From Scilla litardierei (lineage: Eukaryota > Streptophyta > Magnoliopsida > Asparagales > Asparagaceae): a stretch of DNA of 64,000 bases. The stretch lies in assembly GCA_030789695.1 (NCBI GenBank), contig CM061141.1, positions 320,976,452 through 321,040,451 on the forward strand, read 5' to 3'. Positions 11,733 to 22,179 of the stretch are shown here, piece after piece. The notes beneath the pieces are model-generated. The model saw only the letters and a list, made by a program, of their open reading frames with translations, searched no databases and was not told the DNA's origin. Position 1 is the stretch's first letter. The number at the start of each line of letters is the position of its first letter. Made by a program: the position numbers and the translations under genes.

Positions 11733-13320
11733 CACCAAAACAAAGGAGTGATTTTACCAATATGCTATCATTCTTTGGAAGTCACATCAATTTCCAATAT
11801 ATTTATGGATACTAGAAAATATTCTTAAAAAAGCTTGGTACCCTATCCATTTTGGGTTCTTGAGATTATTCCTAAAAGTGCATATCAAAATTAATCGAGA
11901 CTAGTGTGTATCTGTTAGTCAACGAATCTGCAGATTTAGTTTACTGTTTTCATGGCCAATTATCACATGATCAATTTATTATTAGAAATCACTTTAAGCT
12001 TATTAACATTTACTTTGATTTTCATTTTCGTTCTTTATATAATGTAATTAAAATTTTATCATAGGGTTTTAGGGTACCTTATTTTTTGGTTCTTGAAAGT
12101 TACATTCTACTGGAAACCAAATCAATTTTGGTCTGGTTTTCCCAATAATTACATACTAATTTTTAAAATAATGTATGTTTTTCATAAAATTATTAAGATA
12201 TGTGTTTTTCATTTTATTTGGATCTTTTTTAGATAACCATAAGGTGATTATATGATTTTCCTTTTCTTTAATTACTTGTGATTTATTATTAGGTTTAGGT
12301 TTGATCATGCTATGCACGTTGGGATTTTTATTCTTATTTTCTCTTGCAAATTTGGTGTATATAAAAACATGATTTCGTTTAACCTTGTTATTAATATATT
12401 GCTTAAACTTGTTATAACCTAAACCAAATTTGTTATTAGTTATATTTTTAGAAGATAATAGATTGTTTAAGTTTTCTTTGCCTTTATTGAACATATCTGC
12501 ATTTTTATAAAGTTCATCATATGTTAACTTTATAGGACATGTTTTTATCTAGTTCACTTAACATATCACTTACGTCTTTACATTTATTTGTGAGTCTTTA
12601 CATTTCTTTGTGAGTAGGTTACTCTCAATTTTTAATTTCAAATTTTCATCTTCTAGTTTCTTATTAATTAGTGAATTGTCTTCTATTTTGAAACAATTTA
12701 CTTCATTTTTGAGCAAATTAATTTCTTCTTTTAATTGTAGCTTTTCTTCTTCTAATTTCATGTTGGTTATGAAATATCATCATTGTTGGAACACTCTTCA
12801 TGAACCATTCTTCATGAAACATTTTTAATTCAAGTGTTCTTTTAACAACTTATGTTGGTCATAAAAGTTCATGGAAGGCTTCTTTCAACTTACTATCATT
12901 ATCACTGTCAATCCGAGCTAACCTATTCATTCGTATGTGCCATGAACCATATGTTCACTCTTTCTTCCTCTATTTCATCCTCTTCTTCAGATGAGGAATC
13001 CGAAGCATCACATGTTGCCGCAAAAGGCGTATTCTTGTGTTTCTTTGGCTTTTCAATAATTGGGTCTTGTTCTTCGTCAACAAACAATCCGTCTTGTAGT
13101 GTCTTGATTGTTACATTTAAAACATAAAGAAGTCGCATTAGTTAATCTAAGTTTGTTAGACTTGAATTTACCTTTCTTTAGGAGTCTTGTAAACTGTCTC
13201 GTCGTTAGCTCAATGTGGTCATCTCGCTTTTCGAGCCCCCTCCATTTCCGAGGTTGCCTAGAAAGCAAGTTTGGTGCTTCTTGTATTTAAGGCTTAAGTT
13301 CTAACAATATCAACGTCTTG
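11733..13320 (-). pseudogene. SIRE-like copia gag-region remnant (pol deleted)
   Basis: On the minus strand, 13077-13268 carries a basic stretch followed by CFKCNNQDTTRRIVC, a decayed zinc knuckle. Next, 12923-13138 holds a Ser/Glu-rich block ending in WFMAHTNE. Then 12570-12761 holds a Glu/Lys/Leu-rich coiled coil, and 12156-12494 contains FGLGYNKF. This order is the gag-to-protease linker seen in SIRE/Maximus-type copia elements. Several frames are used and stops intervene, so it is dead. Protease, integrase and reverse transcriptase, expected between 12150 and the polypurine tract at 11733, are missing. Confidence 0.7.
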
Positions 13321-14234
13321 TACTCATCATGATTTGATATAATAAAAATCCTCTCCTTCGCCCATGGACATATGACAAAAAGGTCGAACTACATAAATCT
13401 GTGTGCTTTATTCTTGTCTTTATTTTCTTTATTCTCTTTCTTTTTTCCACTATTGAGTTTGTGGGTATTAAGAAAAATAGTCCCATTGTGGAAAAGAATT
13501 GAAAAGATGGAAAAATAAATAAATTAGAAGTTGGGCCTCTACAATGTATACATAATAGGTTCAGCTTTTGGAATAGAGTCTCTCGGACAAAATTATATTA
13601 TTACCTATTTAGTTAGCATATATCTCATTAATTCATATCCTAATTATAATAGATATGAATATAGAACTTAAATGAACTCAAGGTCACTTCTATGTTGGCA
13701 TCCACAAAAAACCTAACTACTCAAAAAGATGCATGAGATCTGCACCTTGCACATTGTACGCCATCTAAGGTCTCTGAAGACTCGTAAACAAACAAACAGA
13801 AAACAATGAGAAATATGATCCATATTGTAATAGACAAATAATAATCATTCCCTAGTCATGTGTTTAATACAAACTAAGTTCTTGAAGAGACTGATAACCT
13901 GCAGCAATATCAAACGAGTCTTCAGCATGGTAAGTTAAGGCAGGCGTCAACATAAGGGTAGCATGAAAAAAAAATTCTCCACATTATCTATCAATAGCTA
14001 GTCCTTAGATTACCACTGGTTCAGAACCCTTTTTGCAATTCCTTGAAAAAAAAAGGACTGACCCATGCACTACAAAACTTAAGTAAACCTAAAAGGTTTT
14101 GTAATAACCCATACAAATGGGAGAAACAATTTTTCCAAAAACAAGGAATATGGGTCGTAGCATAGGTATCCATTGTTAAATTTAACAATCGATTTCTCCT
14201 TGGCAATTATAATGGAATTCCACAGCAGACTTAC
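13321..14234. other. noncoding, with a second copia LTR trace
   Basis: About 13370-13500 on the plus strand resembles the downstream part of a copia LTR (AAGGTCGAACTACATAAAT then TTGTCTTTATTTTCTTT). The rest, up to the last recognised LEUNIG-type exon, shows no exon. In particular I could not find the following exon, expected to encode GLDQLRSG-like sequence on the minus strand. Confidence 0.4.
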
Positions 14235-17200
14235 TGTGAGGGGCCATCCTTTCAAAGTCAAATTATTGCCCGCTTGATTTGACCCTGCAAGCGACAATAA
14301 TCAGCTTCAGTTTGCTTTAATTGATATCAAGAAAGTAAACAGTCCTAATTTAAAATATGAAGTTTAATGTATTAAAAGGTAATATCAGGCCCAGAATTAA
14401 GGAGCAAGTGACTGCAATAGAACATGGAATGGAAAAATCATAAAAATAATAATTCAGAATGAAGCTAATAATTCTCTCCCCATAACACAATGAATCTGAA
14501 AAACAAAATATACAACTCCCCATAGTGCCAATATTCAGGTGGACAAGAGGGTGGGTAAGATGGAGGGGCCAGTAGCAGTAGTAATGTATAAATAGGATTG
14601 CATTATAAGTTTTTACCTGGCACTCCAATTAGTGATCCATCAGGAACAGCAGATCTTGGATTCAACACAGGATTCATCTCAGGTTTGATATCCTGTCTCG
14701 TCGATTCAGTGAACTCAGCAGCAGCATAACTTAAATTAACATTAACTAATGGAACAACTTCTACCTGTGTTGAACCTGGGAGTTGTTGGTTCCGAGCCTG
14801 TGCTTGCTGTAAGGCCCCTGAGATCGCACCAGCCGAACCATGCAACACTTGCCTGATAAAAACAGGTCTAAATGACACATCTCAGAAGAATAAACATCAC
14901 AAGTTATGAGATAAATGTGTGTTTGTGCATGCCTGTAACTGTTGTCACAGAGTGCATTCATCCATACTAGATATAATGTGTTTTAGTTGAATTGTAAATA
15001 AGATTAGAGGTCTAGGTTTCGGTTTTGGTCTCGGTCTGTTCTTTTAGGTTAGGTGGTTTCGGAGTTGAGTTTCGTTTCGTTCATATCGATAGTTTCAAAT
15101 ACTTACTAAAACATCAAATCCTATAATAAAAAAGCTCCCACAAATTTCATTAAACCCCCCACCCCAAAAAAAGTGTAAAAGACAATGGCAAATGCGTAAA
15201 TAAACATATTGCTAAACACATTTTGCTAAACACATTACACATAGTGCTGCTAGTCACTTAGTGCTGCAAGTCACATTACACATTTTGCTAAACATTGCAT
15301 TTATTTACAAGTTTCCCATTAAAATTGTAAAAGACATTGGCAACCTTGTAAATAAATGAAATATGTTTAGCAAATTGTGTAATGTGACTAGCAGCCCCTC
15401 CACCATCCCCTCACGTGAAGGCCCTAGAATCCCACATCAAACCCACATGAAGGCTTCTACTTTGCTTTTTCTTCTTCTCCCCTCGTCATCTCTTCTTCTT
15501 CCATCATCTCTTCCGCCCTCATCTCTTCTTCTTCTTAATTACCATAAAATAAAAACAAATCATCGGAAAAGGAAGAAGGTGGGCATGGGAGGCAGCGGGA
15601 GGCAGCGGGATGCTCTTTCTCCAAACGGTCACGCCGCTAGGTATGTTTCTATCTCTCTTCTTCCTCTTCCTCTTCCTCTTCTTTTTCTTGTTCTTCGTCT
15701 TTTTTTTATGTAAGCCGTAGAACCTTGATAGTTTTTTTTTGTTTTTTTTTCCTTCTTATTTTGTTCTACTTCTTCTTCTTATTGGTTTCTGCCGGAACGG
15801 CAACGCTCCAGTCAAAACCGTAACTTCTGCTCAGTTTTTGTCTCAGTCTGCTCCAAATCTGCTCCAAAACTGAGACGAAACACCCGAAACCTAATTCCTT
15901 GATTGTAAACATTGAATTTAGAAACCAATAAACCCAAGCAATGTTTCTTATAATTTAATGGAATCCAACATCAACTAGGCCTAGAAATGATCTGTTTTCT
16001 GAATTCTCAATTTTTTGTGGTACCATTCTCTTGCCGACGTATGTACACAGAATAAGCTGCAGCTGGTATTGGTTTATCACTATTCCATATACAACAAAAC
16101 ACACAGTTCCAGAAGAAAATCAGGGATTTGTTCCAGTGCAGAGCTCAACAACGAGCAAGATAAACTCCTTTTTTAAAGTCTTAGTTCTCTCAAACTTAAC
16201 ATGCTCCCTTTTTGCACTATTATTCATCCATCTAATCACCAAATTTTGCAACCAGGTATCGACGAACCTACATTGCTGTGGTAGTTCAGTTATCCAAATT
16301 ATTGTCCAAAGTATCAAGGTTGGTTACTGGTTAGCTGTCCTAGACATGTTGATTTCGGGACACCAGGACACCATTCGTTTGGAATGTAAGCATTGTAAGC
16401 ATCGCAAGCAAATGCATCAAAATAACAGACTGACGGACATAACTGCAGTTTTGTCTATTTTAAATCACTAGCTTATACCAAGGATACTTTCAAAGAATAC
16501 TATATGCACCATCAAACATAGTTCTGGATAATAACTATGTTTTCTGCAAAATATGTACGTGAGCACAAACATTATACTGAATGCACGTACTATAAACATA
16601 TCTAAAATGATTCCACCACAAGTACCACAAAATAAACTGTGGCTATCAAAATGGTTAGACTTAGACTTAGACTAGATTTCAGGGCACATGCAAATGCACA
16701 TGTAATAAAATTGAGATTTCAATATATTTAGGTTTACAAAATAAAACATGGCACTTAACATTTATTAGTTATTCTATAAATACATCTTATTGGGTATTGG
16801 TGCTTATTAGGTAATGACTTATTGCATGCATGCATTGTTTGGCTTAAATATTTGACTTAATCTTTGTACATTTAAAAAACTAATGTATAAAGGGCTGTTA
16901 ATCAATGACAATTTATTTTTATTTTATTTTTTTTATTTTATTTTATTATTATTTTTTTGGGGGGGGGGATGAAGTCGTAGTCATAATATAAAAGATTATA
17001 CAGTTTCCATGAAAAGCTACCCTGAAGGCTGCCCAGATGTTGCTGCTGATTTCAGCATTGATGCATGGTTTGGATCAAGCAGCTGTCCAGCATTTTCTCC
17101 ATATCTTTGCTGAAGGAGAACCAAAATGGTAAAAGGTCATTTAATAAAACCTTCAAGAAATCAACGCCATCAGATAGATATTTCTTGATATAAAGCAATT

Positions 17201-17449
17201 TGTATCATCTTGTAAGAATACCTTCATAGATGCCTCATCCATAGAATCCCTTTGAAGAGGTAATTTCAATCGCTCCTCGTACATCTTTGTTGCCAAGGCA
17301 TTTGCGGTTCCAGGGTTCTGTCGCATTAAAGGATCATTCCCAACAAGTCCATTGGCAGCCCCATTTAGAAGATGAGCTCCCTCCCGACGATGCTGCTGCT
17401 GCTGATGTTGCTGCTGTTGTTGCTGATGTTGTTGCTGCTGCTGATGTTG

Positions 17450-17491
<42 letters not shown>

Positions 17492-17539
17492 AGCCTGCCT
17501 TTGCAAAAGAAGTTGCTGCATTTGAAGTTGTTGTTGTTG

Positions 17540-17575
<36 letters not shown>

Positions 17576-17577
17576 GG

Positions 17578-17612
<35 letters not shown>

Positions 17613-18855
17613 CGTGCTTTAATTAATTGAGTCTGTTAATATGCACCATAAAAATACACGAAATTAGGAGATCAAACAATCTACAGCTAGAATAGATAAA
17701 TTAACCTAGTATCAAAACAGCAAACATTAGATGGCTAGTAAATGCAATATTAGATAGTAAAGAGATTGCATTAATAACATGCTCTATAAACTAATAAGAG
17801 CAGCACAACATAACAAAATAAGCTGTACACTAAGACACTCTTACAGAATTACACCACAAACAATGTGCTAGGCGTTGAATCGATGTTTACGCCAGCATTA
17901 CAAAACTCCATTTGTACAGGAGTTCCATGAGAGATGCGTTTAAAGATCATAATAGGACCAAAATACAATATCACACAAGCATAAAATATACACATAGACT
18001 AGCAAGACAGCCTTGCAATCTCAAAACATCATGGTAAAATAGCACACTGGATCGAAAACATCCCATCATACATTACGGGCATCAACTTAAATATCATAAG
18101 CATACAAGACATATTTAAATCAACTTATAATGCATGCACAGTTGTAAAACATTCAGTAGTCAGATGAAGGAACCAAAACTTGCCTCCAAATATGATGCAG
18201 CAACATCAGAGTGCTTCTCGTTGGTCCTCGCAATGAAAATATCCCAAAATACAGACCACCATTCAAATAGAAAACCACCAGGTGCATCAATAGCTAGCCA
18301 TTGCATAATGCAGAACAAAATCAGCATAGCCCTATAATACAACAAAGATATTCAACTTCTTGGGTGTTCATACTCACCGACAGGATCTGAAGACACTTTC
18401 CCTTCAGCTTGGAATGCTTTTGCAGAGGCCTGCAAGTTCCTCTTCACTAGATAATCATAGATATAGACATCCAGCCTGATTCAACAATTAGTAAAAGGGT
18501 TTTTTCAGGCAATAATGTCTACTTTAAACAGAACGAATATCCACTCACGCTAAATTTCTAAGAATTAACAACAATGAAAAAGTGCCAAGCCCTTTGGAGG
18601 AAACATATCTACAAACCTCCCCAATATTTCTTTAAAATGAAGAACTAACAAGCATGAGCGTTTTCACTCCCTTAAACTAGAAACAAGCATACAAAAATAG
18701 AATTTAAATCCCCTAAAAGTAACAGTTTTGAATACAAAACCCTAGCAACAACGACAATATCAAACTTCGATCCAACCAAGAGAGAGAGAGAGAAACGGGA
18801 GAAAGGAGAAAGTGGCTGCTCACATCTTATCAGCTTCCCAGTTGGTCTGCGACAT
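14235..18855 (-). CDS. LUG: LEUNIG-type transcriptional corepressor, exons 1-8 (N-terminal part only)
   Basis: LEUNIG-family proteins are plant Gro/Tup1-like nuclear corepressors that pair with SEUSS adaptors and repress floral homeotic and other genes. Exons on the minus strand are 18855-18824, 18475-18378, 18293-18184, 17632-17222, 17109-17021, 14852-14765, 14692-14617 and 14284-14235. They splice into 318 codons in one open frame. The start [10 protein letters not shown] and the following LisH/LUFS segment ([20 protein letters not shown], then [17 protein letters not shown]) occupy residues 1 to about 88. A long polyglutamine tract follows, then [28 protein letters not shown] and [15 protein letters not shown]. 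Introns are GT-AG except intron 3 (18183-17633), which uses a GC donor (GAG|GCAAGT). Intron 5 is 2.2 kb and contains a repeat element. The C-terminal WD40 exons are not found to the left, so the gene is truncated here or continues outside. LEUNIG is more likely than its homolog LUH. Confidence 0.93.
15013..15892. repeat. GGTTTCGG-type repeat element, copy 2, in LEUNIG intron 5
   Basis: It begins with TAGGTTTCGGTTTTGG and ends with CGAAACACCCGAAACCTA, so its ends are inverted relatives. Inside it has TTATTTACAAGTTTCCCATT, a GGGAGGCAGC run followed by GGTATGTTTCT, and a GCCGGAACGG segment. This is the same part order as the element at 2930-4278. It has no coding capacity. A target duplication was not recognised. 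Confidence 0.5.
17385..17612. repeat. CAG/CAA repeats encoding polyglutamine
   Basis: Plus-strand CTG and TTG triplets read as CAG and CAA on the minus strand inside LEUNIG exon 4. The tract is broken into blocks by His codons (17400-17440) and by a short PQQ and [13 protein letters not shown] interruption near 17490-17530. Pure CTG runs of about nine or ten triplets make it length-variable by slippage. Leu-rich and Ala/Val-rich frames on the opposite strand are artefacts. Confidence 0.9.
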
Positions 18856-19129
18856 GATTCCTTCTCGCAGAATCCAACAGACGCCAAAAAGAAAAAAGAA
18901 AAACCCTAAACCAAACTCCTCTTAAAATTCCTTAGATTATCATCAAAAATCTAACTTTTTCCCCATCCGAACAGAACTTGGAAGGAGAATTGGCCCACAA
19001 CGATAGAACAAATAAATTTTTAAAACAAAGAGCAGAATCAGATTAAAAAGGAAAGTAGGGAGAATGAAAAATCTATTCGTTGTGCTCTCTCAGGAGATAG
19101 AAGACGACAGCACATCACTGTTCCTGCTC

Positions 19130-19136
19130 ATTTATA
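19130..19136 (-). promoter_or_regulatory. probable TATA box of the LEUNIG-type gene
   Basis: The minus strand reads TATAAAT about 275 bp upstream of the start codon. This would give a 5' leader of roughly 245 nt containing a GA-rich run (rev-comp of 18780-18800). It is a prediction from position and sequence only. Confidence 0.5.
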
Positions 19137-20318
19137 GAACATTAATTAAAATAAAAGGCAATTGTCAATTATAATTCTCATCCCCCTTTATCTGTAACAC
19201 CCAACTTTTCACCAAAGGCAGTTCTATCGCCACGTAAGCGAGTCAAATATTGGGTCAGCTGAAGATAAGCAGTACTTTTTTAGCTGCTGCTTTTTATAAT
19301 TATTATTTTTTTCGTTTTCGTGGTTTTGTCTTCAGACATCGGTTACCGAGTGCTGCTTCCGTGTGAAGCCTGCACACTGAGCCAACCGGTGTGCATGCCC
19401 TCTCTCATCCGTCCGATCTACGAATTCTTGTCAGTAATGAAACGAACGGACGTGATTGGGCTTCGAGGGTAACGAATGTACCGCTCGTATGAATTCGTCT
19501 ACATACGGTGGACGTACTGTGTACCCGACTGATAAGGGGATTTTATGAAGCGCAGAATCTCTCTTTGTAGCTATCATAATGCTTTATTAGGTTGATAAGA
19601 CGATAGTACCCTCCATTTTTTCCAAAATAACGAATGGAACCGCCTTCTGGCTTGGCTCAAGAAGGGTATTATGATAATTTACTTCGGTTCAGATAGCTTT
19701 CTTATCAGAGGAAATGACGACACTGCCCTTTCGCGGACTGTGCATGCGACTTCCGGGTCAAGTGTCGGATTAATCCTGACCGATGATTAAGGTGTCAGCG
19801 AAATGACATATATGCCCATGTATCTACCACGTTTATGGATCATATGAACTCCGGAGAATGGCAGTGTCGTCTTTAAAGCAAGCCCGCGTCCGCTTTTCTC
19901 CTGTCAGTCGATGTCCGTCCATGCCTCGAACCATGGCCTACGGGTTGCGACGCCCTGTGCGAAATGACAATAATGGACCTCGGCCAACAATAGTGCCAAA
20001 AGCAGAGTGTGGGTAGTGTTGTCATTTCGCGTGGAAGGCTGGTGATGAACCGGCACGCGAATCAAGGGAAGGATCTCGGCCGTTGGATGTGATGGCGGAC
20101 TCGTGGACGGATGGAGATGGAATGTAATTTTTGAAAATGACCAAACAGTACATCAAGGTCCACACGAGTGTTGTTTTAGCTTGTAGTTTGCAATAATTAA
20201 AAAGGACGGTGTGAATGGATATGTTGATGAGTTGGTTAGTGTTGCGGGTCGAAATCCGTCCAACAATGTAATTTGTTTAGTTGGGAATCATTGTCACGAT
20301 GATTAACAAATGAGGGGG
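19137..20318. other. upstream intergenic region, no gene seen
   Basis: This is mid-GC sequence without a supported ORF. GCGAAATGACA occurs at about 19798 and 19959, and its reverse complement (TGTCATTTCGC) at about 20020. The meaning is unknown. It may be upstream regulatory DNA of the LEUNIG-type gene or an old repeat. Confidence 0.4.
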
Positions 20319-21289
20319 TGTTGGAGATGTTATTTACAAGTGATGAGGGGATGTAGAGGTCGAGCGCTCTTCGGACGATGCTCTTGGGATCAATCCTTCA
20401 AGGTCGCCTCTTGAACGTCGCTCTCCTGGAGTTGGTCGCCGGTTGCTCGCAGCTTGGACGAGCTTTCCTGCGCAAAGAGCGGCTCGTCAGGAAGGCATGG
20501 TTAGATACCAACTCTTTAGCCTCTTCGATGCTTAAGTCAGAATTGGGGCTTAGAATGTGGGTCGAACACGTAGGCCGAGCTTAAGGTATGTCGATCTTAC
20601 GTGTGCGAGCTTGAGTGGAAAACAAATATGTGGAAGATATTTGATCGTGTATGAGGTGAGTGTTTATGATTTCAATCAACCCACCTTTTGCGTCGAGGGT
20701 GGTAGAGGGGTATTTATAGCTGAGTAAAGCGGTTAGCTTCGGCTGAGCTGGCGTTCTGAGCTGACATGTCAGACTGCTAAAGGTTCGGCCGAGGATATCA
20801 AATCTGAGCATGTCAGGCGTGCTTTTGTCAGGTTGTCAGAGCTTTTGTCAGTCTGTCAAGCGGTGAAACGACCAGGTGCTCTTTTGTCAGGCTGTCGGGT
20901 AACGAAAGTGCCACTGATGTTCTCGTTCAAGGACGTTTGTCGTGTTCGATAGGCTGGAATGACATCAAGGTGCGTCCAAGGAGCGGGGCCGCTCGTGGGT
21001 CGCTTGGTCGCTCCCTGATGGCGCCGAGCTTGTTACCTAAGCTCGATGTCCCAAGGTCCCGATGGCTACCCCTCGTGCCTCGGTCGAGGAGGCAAACTTG
21101 GAGGATGATGAGCGAGCTGGTTGCTCGACTGGCGAACTTGGATAGGAACGTGCGACCAATCGGCGAGTCTGGGGGCGAAGTGCGACCTTTCTGTTCGGCG
21201 AGGCGGACTTCTTGGACGACGAGCGAGCTAGTTGCTCGTCTGGCGAGCTTGGAGGGGAAGTTGAGGCATTCGGATCTTTGGTCGTAACA
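20319..21289 (-). mobile_element. probable LTR, minus orientation, about 971 bp
   Basis: The segment has TG...CA ends: on the minus strand it starts TGTTACGACC and ends ATCTCCAACA. A purine-rich tract (ACGGGGGCAAT on the minus strand, 21290-21300) abuts its start, as expected of a polypurine tract. A minus-strand TATA sequence (GCTATAAATACC, about 20714-20725) lies inside. A left-hand GAGGGGG at 20312 could instead be a plus-strand tract, so orientation is not certain. No partner LTR or target duplication was found. Confidence 0.45.
21108..21255. repeat. two diverged direct repeats (GAGCGAGCTnGTTGCTCG)
   Basis: GAGCGAGCTGGTTGCTCGAC at about 21108 and GAGCGAGCTAGTTGCTCGTC at about 21221 lie roughly 112 bp apart. 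Each is followed by TGGCGA-CTTGGA. They are internal repeats of the probable LTR. Confidence 0.6.
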
Positions 21290-22179
21290 ATTGCCCCCGT
21301 CATTCGAGATTGAGGCGGAAGCCCGGCCTCGTTCGGATGACGTACAATCTCTCCATTTGTTCGAAAGGGGAGGGGGTGATCTTCGTTCTGAATTTTTGGA
21401 CATTGCGGCAATTTATTTAAAAGGCCCGCCCACCGCCTCTTCGGTCATCATTTTGATTCGAAAGACGGGAAAAGATCGAGGCGCATCAGCCATCCGGAAC
21501 GTGACGTGTGGCTGACGTCACGGTGCGTGGCAGTAGAGGCGTCAGAGGGACTCAGATTTGCGCCACATGGCTTGGCTTCGACGGCGGAAATGAATATGGA
21601 AGGGGGAGATCCATCGAGAGATTTCTTCTTCTTCTTCTCAGCTTCTCCGAGTTTTTTCTCTAAGTTTCCGACTGTCGTCGCTGTCGTCGCCTGTGCTCTT
21701 GTCCACTGTTCCGATCACTTCCTCAGATCGTCTTCTTTCTTTTAGGTATCCTTCTTGCTTCTTAAATGGTTTCTCCCTCTTCTTCCCGTTACATGGCTTT
21801 GTAATGCACGTACGTGTAAAATACTGTTTGCGTGTGTGCGTATAGTAATTTTGTTGTGTGTATAGTAAATTCCTACATGTATGGCTATAAGGTGACTGTG
21901 ATATGCTTTGGATATATATAAGTGAACGCGTGTGGTGTTAGCGTGTTATTAGTGTTTATTAGCATGCTAGCGATTTTCGTTAGTGCGTGTGGATAGTAAA
22001 ATGGTGTGTGCATGATAATTGGTGATACTGGGATAGTTGATAATGAATGCTATTATTATTATTGATGTTTGGTTGTTATTTTTGGTGATGTTGTTATAAT
22101 TTTTGGGTATTAGTATTTTTATTATTTGTGATGTTAATGAATATTATCGTTACTATTGTTAAGGTCCTAGTTAATTTTG
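21290..22179. other. no gene supported
   Basis: The left part (to about 21750) is GC-rich with a TTC-rich tract (21625-21660) resembling a leader sequence. The right part is AT-rich. It could be the interior of the element whose LTR ends at 21289. I see no conserved protein. Confidence 0.35.

Noticed and set aside
17287..17626. Leu-rich and Ala/Val-rich plus-strand reading frames of 84-111 codons
   Set aside because: They are the antisense of the polyglutamine triplets in LEUNIG exon 4.
20927..21411. Overlapping minus- and plus-strand frames of 116-158 codons
   Set aside because: They are GC-rich LTR sequence with internal direct repeats. All frames are open by composition and none has a recognisable domain.
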